In this document: positions 1-6,845 of the stretch, piece after piece
How the letters are laid out: each line of letters starts with the position of its first letter
Position numbering within the stretch: position 1 is the stretch's first letter
Origin: WFZT01 sp964571845
GTDB taxonomy: Bacteria; Hydrothermota; Hydrothermia; B15-G9; WFZT01
Length of the DNA: 14,971 nt
Direction of reading: 5' to 3'
NCBI GenBank assembly: GCA_964571845.1
Contig: CAZNDM010000141.1
Span: 1-14,971 of the forward strand
Position numbers and translations under genes: made by a program
The notes under the pieces: generated by a model
Seen by the model: only the letters and a program-made list of their open reading frames with translations
What the model was told of the DNA's origin: nothing
The model's database searches: none

Positions 1-158
1 CCCTCGAATCTGTGGAAGAGATCACTTACAACTTCCCTATCACGGAGTGGAAGGGATCGATCCATATCTTTTCCCCGTTTGGAAGATATCACACGCGCCT
101 CCTCTTCCCCTGTGCAGAAGTTCACATACCCCCTCCCGACGTGCGAGTGGAGTCTCCT

Positions 159-296
159 ACAACCCCCCTCCCACAAAGTGGGAGGGGATTAAGGGGAGGG
201 CAATAAAAGCCCCCTGCTTTCCCTGTCAGATCAGCTCTTTATGCCCCCTCCTTAATCCTCCCCCACAGCACTTTTGTGCTGTGGGGGAGGGGGTTG
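159..296. repeat. Composite palindromic element, copy 1 (~138 bp)
   Basis: The element has a left hairpin with perfect 10-bp arms and an AAA loop (165-174/178-187). It then runs through ATTAAGGGGAGGG, a core of about 42 nt beginning CAATAAAAGCCCC and ending CTCTTTAT, an inverted CCCCCTCCTTAATCC, and a right hairpin with perfect 15-bp arms (257-271/276-290) and a TTTT loop. The ATTAAGG blocks on either side of the core are imperfect inverted repeats, so the element is a nested palindrome resembling a small non-autonomous insertion or a structured RNA. A second copy begins 214 bp downstream. No ORF or target-site duplication is evident. Confidence 0.75.
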
Positions 297-372
297 TGTT
301 ACATCGAGAGGGGAGGGTCAATTAAGGAATGTAAAGGTACCCCCCTTCTGCTGTGTGTGAGAGGAATCTCTT

Positions 373-513
373 ACAAACTCCCCTCCCGCAATGCGAGAGG
401 GGATTAAGGGGAGGGCAATAAAAGCCCCACCTGCTTTTCCCTGTCAAACCTTCTCTTTATGCCCCCTCCTGAATCCTCCCCCACGCTGCTTTGCAGCGCG
501 GCGGAGGGGTTTG
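373..513. repeat. Composite palindromic element, copy 2 (~141 bp)
   Basis: This is the second copy of the element at 159-296, in the same orientation, with the same order of parts: left hairpin (380-389/393-402, one mismatch), ATTAAGGGGAGGG, conserved core (about 45 nt), CCCCCTCCTGAATCC and right hairpin (475-489/493-507, two mismatches, TTT loop). The core and ATTAAGG blocks are nearly identical to copy 1. The tip of the right stem has changed on both sides: AGCAC/GTGCT in copy 1 becomes GCTGC/GCAGC here, so pairing is retained while sequence is not. Confidence 0.75.
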
Positions 514-736
514 AAATTTTCCTCCCAAAGCGAGAACGGATATTATTGTGATTAAAGCGTGTATATTATAGTTTGGAACTTTTCTCACAAAGCGGAGGGA
601 AGTTATTGGGAAACTTCCTGCACAAGGTGGGGAAGAAGGTGGTTTGGAAATCCGGTTATATCAGCCCAGACATCACTCTCAGCACCGAAGGAGGGGGTGT
701 AAATCCCACACAAGGTGGCGGGGAGGTCATTGGAAA

Positions 737-763
737 TCCTCACAAAGCTTTGCTTTGTGAGGA
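737..763. repeat. Perfect 12-bp-arm hairpin with TTT loop
   Basis: TCCTCACAAAGC (737-748) and GCTTTGTGAGGA (752-763) are exact inverted complements around TTT. It is one unit of the left array in which the CACAAAG core has become part of the stem. There is no T-tract and no gene upstream, so it is not a convincing terminator. Confidence 0.8.
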
Positions 764-781
764 AGAGATTTGAAAAGAAAA

Positions 782-813
782 CTCGCCCACAGCACTTCCG
801 TGCTGTGGGCGAG
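782..813. repeat. Perfect 14-bp-arm hairpin with TTCC loop
   Basis: CTCGCCCACAGCAC (782-795) pairs exactly with GTGCTGTGGGCGAG (800-813). The top of the stem (CCCACAGCAC/GTGCTGTGGG) equals that of the hairpin at 257-290, but the base changes CCTCC/GGAGG to CTCG/CGAG with both arms altered. It is a solo relative of the right hairpin of the composite element. Confidence 0.8.
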
Positions 814-890
814 GGATTGAAAGTTAATTCCCGAAACCCCACCGGGGTTCAAAATAGAGAATCCCATCACGGCGCAGGAAAAGGGTTTCG

Positions 891-1297
891 GAGATAAATC
901 CTCATCCCCACTTCTTCACAACGCTGATAAGGAGTTTGGTCTCTCAAAACCTGCTTAAGACGAGGGGGAGACTGTAAAACTTATAAGATTTTTCACATTC
1001 CCACCTCAAAGCTCCGAGATGGGTGTTACACGAGTTTTGAAAAAAATAAGCAGAAATTTCTGCTACTCTGTCATAAATCAACTTTAAGTGCCACATCCTT
1101 TAAAGCTGTTTGTTTCAAAACTTCATTTGCAGATTCGCATCCATACGGGAGAGAGAATCCATTTCTGCAAAGCTTCGCTTTCAGATGAAATGGCAGGGGC
1201 GAGATATTGCATCTTCTACCACTTTTTCGTTATAGCTTGATATTCCAAAAATGTATTATTAAAATTTTGCATAGAAGCAAAATTAAAAGGAGGCAAC
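891..1297 (+). promoter_or_regulatory. Leader and upstream region of the hydrogenase operon
   Basis: I see no gene in this stretch. Degenerate palindromes continue at 1000-1007/1016-1023 (8-bp arms, one mismatch). A perfect 16-bp dyad lies at 1049-1064. A hairpin with perfect 8-bp arms (1263-1270/1277-1284) lies three bases before the strong AGGAGG ribosome site (1288-1293), four bases from the hydB ATG. The promoter is not clear: TTGCAT (1207-1212), an 18-bp gap and TATAGC (1231-1236) is the best pair I find, and it is weak. Another possible -10 is TATTAT at 1254-1259, without a good -35 partner. Confidence 0.4.
1049..1064. promoter_or_regulatory. Perfect 16-bp palindrome, possible operator
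   Basis: AGCAGAAATTTCTGCT reads identically on both strands with no loop, as expected for a homodimeric regulator site. It lies 234 bp before hydB, outside the G/C-rich repeat family. A dyad of this length can occur by chance about once in several windows of this size, and no regulator gene is nearby, so the role is inferred only from form and position. Confidence 0.3.
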
Positions 1298-2347
1298 ATG
1301 AGAGTATTCAAGCTTGATCGTAAAAATTTGATCCCTTTTTTAAGAGAGCTCGAAAAATTCGGTGAGCTCTGGGGACCTGTCAAAAAGGGAGAGAAGTTTG
1401 TCTATGCCCGCGCTCATCCTGAAGATATAAGACTCGATGCCATCAGAACCATTATTCCAGCGAAAAAATTCTTTCTGCCGAAAAAATCCACCATCCTGCG
1501 GTACAGGGAGGCTAACTGGTTTCCTCATTACGAGGTTGTTAACCGTGTGATCTTTGGTCTCCATCCATGTGAGATCCACGCCCTCAATATTTACCACAAA
1601 TTTTATACGAGGCTCTATCCAGACCCCTATTATCTGAGAAATCGTGAGGCGACAATCGTAGTCGGTCTATCCTGTATTCCAGATGATAAGTGTTTCTGTC
1701 ACAGTACTTACACTTCAACTGTGAATGAGGGCTTTGATCTTTTCCTGACGGATCTCGGAGACAGGATGCTTATCTGGGTCGGGTCACCGCGTGGAGATGA
1801 GGTTATTAAGGTTGTCAGGAGCCTCGTTGAGGATGTTACGCAAGCGGATATTGATGATTACATCTCCTGGAGAAAAAAGCGTGATAACGCATTCAAGCTT
1901 CATCTTGACCTTGATGGTATGCCAGAGATCGTCAGTATGTCTTACGAGCTTGATATCTGGGATAAGATGGGTGAAGCCTGTCTGAGCTGTGGCACATGTA
2001 CGATGGTCTGTCCAACATGTACCTGCTTTGATATTCAGGATGAGTTTGATCTTGAAACCGGTGACATCAACAGGGAAAGATACTGGTATTCGTGTGTTTT
2101 CCGGGAGTACTCGATGGTGGCTGGAGGGCACAACTTTAGAGAGGCAAGATCCGAAAGACTGAAACTCTGGTACACACACAAACTCGTAGGTTTTATGAGC
2201 GAATACGGAAGTCCTGCCTGTGTTGGATGTGGCAGATGTATTGAATCCTGCCCGGTCGGTATAAATGTAATGAGTGTTGTTAAATCACTTAGAAAAGAAA
2301 AGGTTGATGCCTTCTGGAAAAGAATGGAGGTAGGTTCAAATGCTTAG
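1298..2347 (+). CDS. hydB: [NiFe] sulfhydrogenase beta subunit, iron-sulfur electron-transfer protein (HydB)
   Basis: This 349-residue protein resembles the beta subunit of cytosolic sulfhydrogenase-type (group 3b) [NiFe] hydrogenases and the AsrA-type sulfite reductase subunit. It passes electrons between the hydrogenase dimer and the flavin subunit. Two ferredoxin-like [4Fe-4S] motifs are seen near the C-terminus: C228-x2-C231-x2-C234-x3-C238-P and C308-x2-C311-x2-C314-x3-C318-P. Extra cysteines follow the first (C241, C243). The N-terminal two thirds match the family pattern, including GLHPCEIHALNI. The start has an AGGAGG site four bases upstream. The stop overlaps hydG by 8 bp, as first gene of a four-gene operon. 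AsrA is the main alternative, but the neighbouring hydrogenase subunits decide it. Confidence 0.9.
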   Translation: MRVFKLDRKNLIPFLRELEKFGELWGPVKKGEKFVYARAHPEDIRLDAIRTIIPAKKFFLPKKSTILRYREANWFPHYEVVNRVIFGLHPCEIHALNIYHKFYTRLYPDPYYLRNREATIVVGLSCIPDDKCFCHSTYTSTVNEGFDLFLTDLGDRMLIWVGSPRGDEVIKVVRSLVEDVTQADIDDYISWRKKRDNAFKLHLDLDGMPEIVSMSYELDIWDKMGEACLSCGTCTMVCPTCTCFDIQDEFDLETGDINRERYWYSCVFREYSMVAGGHNFREARSERLKLWYTHKLVGFMSEYGSPACVGCGRCIESCPVGINVMSVVKSLRKEKVDAFWKRMEVGSNA

Positions 2348-3197
2348 CACAGCAGAACGAATTGACAACCCTTATGTACCGGAAAGAGCAAGAATTGTGA
2401 GGAAGTACGATTTGACCAAAGATGTCAGGTTTTTTCAGGTGAGGATATGCGATCCGTCAAAGGTTTTTAAGCTGACATCAGAATACAAGCCCGGACAGTT
2501 TATGATGATTTCGATACCGAGTGTTGGAGAGGCTCCGTTTTCTATAACTTCAACCCCATCAAGACCTGGCCTATTTGAATTTTGTATCAGAAAGGTTGGA
2601 CGGTTGACCACAAAGCTCTTTGAACTGAAGGAAAATTCGTTCATCTGGTTGAGAGGTCCTTTCGGCAATGGGTTTCCCATTGAAAAGATGATCGGAAAAG
2701 ACCTTTTGTTTGTGGCAGGTGGTCTCGGAGTTGCTCCGCTGAGATCTGTCCTTCTCTATGCCCTGGATTACAGAGATCAGTTTGGAAAGATTTTTTACCT
2801 CTTCGGTGCACGCACACCCGAGGACATGCTTTTCAGAGAGGAGTTTTTCAGGCTCAAAGAGAGAGATGACTTTGAATGTTACCTCACCGTTGACAGTGAT
2901 CCAAACAACATCTGGCCCTTTGACAAAGGAGTTGTAACAGATCTTTTTAAATATGTGCATGTTGACGCCGAGAATACCGTTGCCATCGTCTGTGGACCTC
3001 CTGTTATGTACAGGTATGTGGTCGAGGAGTTTTTGAAGCTCGGGATTCCGGATGATCAGATTTTTATGACACTGGAAAGAAGAATGAAATGTGGAATGGG
3101 AAAATGCGGGCAATGCGTTGTTGGTCATAAATACACCTGCGTTGACGGTCCTGTCTTCACACTCTGGGATGTTAAAAACATCAAGGGACTGATTTAG
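2340..3197 (+). CDS. hydG: Sulfhydrogenase gamma subunit, FAD/NAD(P)H-binding oxidoreductase (HydG)
   Basis: This 285-residue ferredoxin-NADP reductase-like subunit exchanges electrons between NAD(P)(H) and the iron-sulfur chain of the hydrogenase. Visible parts in order: FAD-binding PGQF (51-54) and APFSITS (65-71), the phosphate loop GPFGNGFP (106-113), the nucleotide motif AGGLGVAPLRS (126-136), CGPPVMY (218-224), and a C-terminal [2Fe-2S] site C251-x4-C256-x2-C259-x7-C267. It starts inside the last codons of hydB with GGAGG at 2326-2330; the next gene follows after 10 bases. The name must not be confused with the radical-SAM HydG of [FeFe] hydrogenase maturation. The AsrB sulfite reductase subunit is a close relative. 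Confidence 0.9.
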   Translation: MLSTAERIDNPYVPERARIVRKYDLTKDVRFFQVRICDPSKVFKLTSEYKPGQFMMISIPSVGEAPFSITSTPSRPGLFEFCIRKVGRLTTKLFELKENSFIWLRGPFGNGFPIEKMIGKDLLFVAGGLGVAPLRSVLLYALDYRDQFGKIFYLFGARTPEDMLFREEFFRLKERDDFECYLTVDSDPNNIWPFDKGVVTDLFKYVHVDAENTVAIVCGPPVMYRYVVEEFLKLGIPDDQIFMTLERRMKCGMGKCGQCVVGHKYTCVDGPVFTLWDVKNIKGLI

Positions 3198-3207
3198 GAG
3201 GGAGAAA

Positions 3208-3984
3208 ATGAAACCAAAAATCGGAATTTTCGGACTCACCGGGTGTGCAGGAGACCAATTACAGATTCTTAACTGTGAAGATGAGATTTTGAAATTTTTT
3301 GACCTGTTTGACATAAGGTCATTTGTCATGGCATCGAGTAAAGAGAATCTTGAGGAGCCCCTTGATGTGGCTCTTGTTGAAGGTTCTGTTTCCACTGAAA
3401 AAGATCTTGAGCACTTACAATTTATTCGACGGAATTCAAAGATCCTTATTGCAATAGGACACTGTGCAGTCTTTGGCGGTGTTCAATCTATGTTCTGTAC
3501 TGTTCCTTTTGAGAGCAGGTACAGGGATGTTTACGGAAGTGATGACGCCGTAACATTGACCAAACCTCTGAAGCCCGAGCCCCTTTCAAAATATGTGAAA
3601 GTAGATGCCGTGTTGCCCGGTTGCCCTATTGAAAAAGAACCTTTTTTGAAGCTTATATCACAACTCAAGATGGGAGTGATACCCAGAATACCGGACTATC
3701 CAGTCTGTGCTGAATGTAAATGGAAAGAGAACGAGTGTTTACTTCTTAAAGGTCAGATGTGTCTTGGTCCTCTTACAAACTCCGGATGTGGTGCAATTTG
3801 CCCGTCACTTAATATTCCGTGTATCGGTTGCTGGGGTCCAATAAGAGAGGAAAATGTTAGATCAGAAGCCAGGCTCTTACTGGAACACGGATTTGATCCT
3901 GTTGAAATCGTAAAAAGATTTGCCATTTTCGGAGGAAGAGAGAGGGCAGAAAAGCTTGAGAAAATCCTGGAGGAGATAAAATGA
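3208..3984 (+). CDS. hydD: [NiFe] sulfhydrogenase delta subunit, hydrogenase small subunit (HydD)
   Basis: This 258-residue small subunit carries three iron-sulfur clusters that wire the NiFe site to HydB/HydG. Proximal-cluster positions are C13, residue 16, C86 (GHCAVFGG) and C139 (PGCPIEKEP). Residue 16 is Asp: the motif reads TGCAGDQLQ, where family members usually have CxxC. Eight further cysteines (C167, C170, C177, C185, C194, C198, C205, C208) suffice for two [4Fe-4S] clusters. There is no twin-arginine signal, so it is cytosolic. The start has GGAGGGAG just upstream. The stop overlaps hydA by 4 bp (ATGA), implying coupled translation. A Cys at position 23 could be a substitute ligand. 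Confidence 0.92.
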   Translation: MKPKIGIFGLTGCAGDQLQILNCEDEILKFFDLFDIRSFVMASSKENLEEPLDVALVEGSVSTEKDLEHLQFIRRNSKILIAIGHCAVFGGVQSMFCTVPFESRYRDVYGSDDAVTLTKPLKPEPLSKYVKVDAVLPGCPIEKEPFLKLISQLKMGVIPRIPDYPVCAECKWKENECLLLKGQMCLGPLTNSGCGAICPSLNIPCIGCWGPIREENVRSEARLLLEHGFDPVEIVKRFAIFGGRERAEKLEKILEEIK

Positions 3985-5252
3985 ACAGGGTTTTTATAGA
4001 ACCGATTGCAAGGGTTGAGGGACATGGTGGCATCGAAGTTTTAATCGAGAAAAATAAAGTCAAAGATGTGAAGGTTGATATTTTTGAGGGTCCGAGGTTG
4101 ATTGAGAAACTCGTCGTTGGCAAAACTCCAGATGATGCAGTTTCAATCTCCTCGAGAATATGTGCAATATGTTTTGTTTCTCACAGACTTTCCGAGATCA
4201 TCTCCCACGAAAAGGCTTTGGGAATTAACGCGGGCAGGAAGACTCGACTGCTCAGAAAGCTCGCTCACTACGGTGAGATTATAGAGAGTCACGCACTCCA
4301 TTACTTCTTGCTCGCACTACCGGATTACTTCGGGTTTCCTGATGCTGTTTCGATGCTTGAGAAGTTCGAAGAGGTATCCGCAGGGCTGGAGCTCAAGAAA
4401 TTTGGAAACAGAGTGATGGAGATTGTTGCAGGCAGAAGAATACATGGAGAGAACATGAGAATTGGAGGTTTTGGAAGGTATCCGGATGTGAAGGATCTCG
4501 AGTGGATCAAGGCAAAAAGCTATGAGCTTATCCCCGCTATAGAAAAGGGATTGAAGCTCTGGGAAAAAATTAATGTTCCGGATTATCTCGAAGAGCAGGC
4601 AGTTTTTATGTCGGTTGAATCCACTGATGAATATTCTTTTGATGGAGACCTTGTTAAGGTTTCAACTGGCGAGGTATTTCATGGAAAAGAATATCTCGAG
4701 TTTATAAAGGAAAGAGTGGTTCCTCATTCATTTTCAAAGAGGTGCAGATACAAGGGAAAATCGTACACAGTGGGCGCCCTTGCAAGGGTGATAAATTCAG
4801 GTGAGTTGCTCGATGGTATGGCTGGGGAGTATTTAAGGAAATTCTACTCATCGAGATGGCTCAGAAATCCGCTATACAACAACATTGCTCAGGCAATTGA
4901 ACTTTTGTACTGTCTTGAGAAAATCCCGGCATTGGTGGACGAAATTCTCACGGCTGATGACAGGGACTTTAAACCGGGCGGAAAAAACGGTTACGGCGTT
5001 GGTGTCGTTGAGGCTCCCCGTGGTCTATTGATTCATGCAAACAGGGTGGTCAATGGAAAAGTTGAGCATGCAGACTACATAATCCCTACTACACAGAACC
5101 TGGACGATATGGAAAAATACATGAGGATTGCTGCGGAAAATCTTCTTAAAAGGGGAGAGGAGAGCCTGGAGTTACCCCTCGAAATGATAGTCAGAGCATA
5201 CGATCCTTGCATAAGCTGTAGCGTGCATCTTGTAAGAGTCGTACGGAGGTGA
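3981..5252 (+). CDS. hydA: [NiFe] hydrogenase large (alpha) subunit, group 3b type (HydA)
   Basis: This 423-residue catalytic subunit holds the NiFe(CN)2CO centre that interconverts H2 with protons and electrons; relatives also reduce sulfur or polysulfide in vitro and couple to NADP(H). The N-terminus has ARVEGHGG (10-17). The L1 motif is RICAIC-x3-H (C61, C64, H68) and the C-terminal L2 motif is DPCISCSVH (C410, C413, H416), giving all four nickel cysteines. Only seven residues follow H416, a short version of the tail that a maturation endopeptidase usually removes. Neither that protease nor hyp genes lie in this window. GGAGGAG (3969-3975) precedes the ATG. The stop is 8 bp from the end of ddl on the other strand, with no terminator between. 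Confidence 0.95.
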   Translation: MNRVFIEPIARVEGHGGIEVLIEKNKVKDVKVDIFEGPRLIEKLVVGKTPDDAVSISSRICAICFVSHRLSEIISHEKALGINAGRKTRLLRKLAHYGEIIESHALHYFLLALPDYFGFPDAVSMLEKFEEVSAGLELKKFGNRVMEIVAGRRIHGENMRIGGFGRYPDVKDLEWIKAKSYELIPAIEKGLKLWEKINVPDYLEEQAVFMSVESTDEYSFDGDLVKVSTGEVFHGKEYLEFIKERVVPHSFSKRCRYKGKSYTVGALARVINSGELLDGMAGEYLRKFYSSRWLRNPLYNNIAQAIELLYCLEKIPALVDEILTADDRDFKPGGKNGYGVGVVEAPRGLLIHANRVVNGKVEHADYIIPTTQNLDDMEKYMRIAAENLLKRGEESLELPLEMIVRAYDPCISCSVHLVRVVRR

Positions 5253-5260
5253 GAAAAGGC

Positions 5261-6217
5261 TCATTCTTCAAAAGCTGAGGCGAGAATATAAAGAACAAGT
5301 TCGTTGTAACTGATACCCATGTGCTCGGCTTCAGCTGGAAGATCCGACAGATCGGTCATTCCTGGTATCGTGTTGATCTCGAGAATATAGGGGTCTCCCT
5401 GTTCGGAAACCACTGCATCCACACGGGAAAACCCTCTACATCCGACAATTTGATGTGTCCTGAGTGAGTCTTCCTGTAATTTTTTGTAGGAATCTCCAGG
5501 AATTTCAGCTGGAATTACAAACTCGGTTAATCCGTGTGTGTATTTTGCTTCGTAGTCATAAAACTCCCTGCCTTTGGGCCTGAGTTCGAGAATTGGAAGC
5601 GGAAAAGCATTACTTCCGGTGCCGAGTATTCCTACTGTAACTGATTTTCCTTTGATGTACTTTTCAAAGTAAATATTGCCAAATTCCGATAGCTCTTCTT
5701 CAATTATACCAGGCAAATCCTCTTCACTTTTAACAATTCTGACACCGAGACTTGAGCCCTCGTCAACAGGCTTAACAACCACAGGTAAGCCGAGCCTTTC
5801 CAGAACTGTTGAAGAGAGTCTTCCGGGGTCTTTCAGATATGGTTCATACACAAAATCCGGTGTCGGCAGGTTGTATGAGAGGAGAAGTCTTTTAGTGGCA
5901 ATTTTATTCATTCCAATGGCAGATGCCAGCACACCTGAGCCAGTGTAGGGTATTCCCATTAGTTCAAGCACACCCTGTACGGTTCCGTCCTCACCCGGCT
6001 TTCCGTGTAGCATTATAACAACCACATCAGGATTAATTTCTTTAATTTTTGAGTAAAAGTCTCTGTCCATATCCAGTCCAGATGCGTTAAATCCCATTGA
6101 GATCAGGGCATTTAAGACTTTCTTACCGGATCTGATAGAAACTTCTCTTTCCCGTGACCATCCACCATAAAGGACGAGGATTTTTTTGTCTTTTAGATGT
6201 TCAATCTTCACTGACAT
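5261..6217 (-). CDS. ddl: D-alanine--D-alanine ligase
   Basis: This 318-residue ATP-grasp enzyme joins two D-alanines for peptidoglycan precursor synthesis in the cytoplasm. The N-terminal GGWSREREVS (18-27) includes the conserved Glu (E23). LHGKPGEDG (70-78) is the family LHGxxGEDG. K149 and DEGSSLG (152-158) form the ATP-grasp region, YDYEAKY (220-226) holds the substrate loop, and R265, D267, E280 and N282 are the usual substrate- and Mg-binding residues, ending in NTIPGMT. Length is normal. The ATG has AAGGA upstream and lies inside plsY (17-bp overlap), so the two are co-transcribed. No mur genes are adjacent. The C-terminus faces hydA tail to tail. Confidence 0.95.
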   Translation of the reverse strand: MSVKIEHLKDKKILVLYGGWSREREVSIRSGKKVLNALISMGFNASGLDMDRDFYSKIKEINPDVVVIMLHGKPGEDGTVQGVLELMGIPYTGSGVLASAIGMNKIATKRLLLSYNLPTPDFVYEPYLKDPGRLSSTVLERLGLPVVVKPVDEGSSLGVRIVKSEEDLPGIIEEELSEFGNIYFEKYIKGKSVTVGILGTGSNAFPLPILELRPKGREFYDYEAKYTHGLTEFVIPAEIPGDSYKKLQEDSLRTHQIVGCRGFSRVDAVVSEQGDPYILEINTIPGMTDLSDLPAEAEHMGISYNELVLYILASAFEE

Positions 6218-6845
6218 TCTTTTTCCTTGACGGGACTAAAAATCCCTGTAAAAATGCGTGTTTTTTTGTGGTTCCCTGTAATTGTTTGAGGAATAGCACG
6301 GGCAGGACAGCAAAATAGTTTGCACGAACTCCCCAGCTTATACTGGATTTTGAAAAAATAAGCGTGGTATAAACGACAAAACCCATGAGACTACCAAAGT
6401 TTTTCCTCTTTGACAACCAGCCCGGCGGGTGTGCAAATTTTGCAATAATTGCACCGATTACGAAGGCAACTGCCGCAAGGATGATCTCAAGGGGCGAGAT
6501 GTTTAAAAAGACCCCGAGCGTTGGTGCAAGTCCCTGCCCTCCCTGAAATTTTAAAAACATGGACCAGTTGTGTCCTGCAATAACTGCCATGGAAACAGGG
6601 ATTATTTCGTAAAGATTAAATCCTGCCATTCTTGCCATGGCAACTGGTGCAAATCCTTTACCTATGTCGAGTATTCCAGCTATTATGCCGTATAAAGGGC
6701 CGACATTTTTGAAAACATTATAAGCCCCGACATTACCGGAATCCACGTATCTAACATCAATTCCTCGCGCCAATTTGGCCACGAGAAAGGAAAACGGTAT
6801 TGCACCGAAAAAGTATGCAAGAAACACATAAGGAACTATTTGCAT
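6201..6845 (-). CDS. plsY: Acyl-phosphate:glycerol-3-phosphate acyltransferase (PlsY family), variant motifs
   Basis: This integral membrane protein (214 residues from the ATG at 6845) should transfer an acyl group from acyl-phosphate to glycerol-3-phosphate, the first step of phospholipid synthesis. Motif 1 is SGNVGAYN (37-44), motif 2 LDIGKG (59-64), motif 3 GHNWSMFLKF then QGGQGLAP (91-108). Hydrophobic segments lie near 1-25, 50-75, 81-99, 110-135 and 153-190. Departures from the usual SGNIGATNxxR and GGKGxAT: Tyr for Thr, Lys for Arg, Gln for Lys. The frame opens further up at a TTG (6872), but the ATG is preferred because it starts directly at the first helix as in the family. It overlaps ddl by 17 bp. 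Function is probable; substrate detail may differ. Confidence 0.85.
   Translation of the reverse strand: MQIVPYVFLAYFFGAIPFSFLVAKLARGIDVRYVDSGNVGAYNVFKNVGPLYGIIAGILDIGKGFAPVAMARMAGFNLYEIIPVSMAVIAGHNWSMFLKFQGGQGLAPTLGVFLNISPLEIILAAVAFVIGAIIAKFAHPPGWLSKRKNFGSLMGFVVYTTLIFSKSSISWGVRANYFAVLPVLFLKQLQGTTKKHAFLQGFLVPSRKKNVSED

Larger units (their letters stand above)
1..890. repeat. Degenerate array of ~31-40 bp palindromic repeat units (left array)
   Basis: This gene-free stretch is built of imperfect tandem units. Each has a short flank resembling TTACAA or TTGGAAA, a pyrimidine-rich arm (CTTCCC/CCTCCC), a small loop often CACAAAGTG or CACGGAGTG, a purine-rich complementary arm (GGGAGG/GGAAGG), and a tail resembling GAGAT(C/T). 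Units can be read at about 1-24, 25-60, 61-91, 92-124 and 125-157, and again from about 520 to 850. Arm sequence differs between units while complementarity is mostly kept. Small ORFs here are on both strands, low-complexity and lack ribosome sites, so I call no gene. The same family recurs at the right edge of the window. Confidence 0.8.

Noticed and set aside
1..513. Insertion sequence or transposon end
   Set aside because: Inverted symmetry exists in the composite element, but no transposase, no clear terminal repeats with target duplication, and no remnants of coding sequence.
1..890. CRISPR array
   Set aside because: Unit length (~36 bp) is suggestive, but there are no constant repeats separated by unique spacers; every unit is itself a variant of the same palindrome, and no cas gene is present.
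12..897. Several small ORFs in the left repeat region
   Set aside because: They translate low-complexity palindromic repeats, overlap on both strands, and lack ribosome sites.
1298..3197. Dissimilatory anaerobic sulfite reductase (AsrAB)
   Set aside because: hydB and hydG resemble AsrA and AsrB, but no AsrC follows and both hydrogenase subunits are directly downstream in the same operon.
2571..3395. Long minus-strand ORF (274 codons) opposite hydG and hydD
   Set aside because: It lies wholly over two genes with strong family motifs on the plus strand and encodes no recognisable protein; it is a shadow frame.
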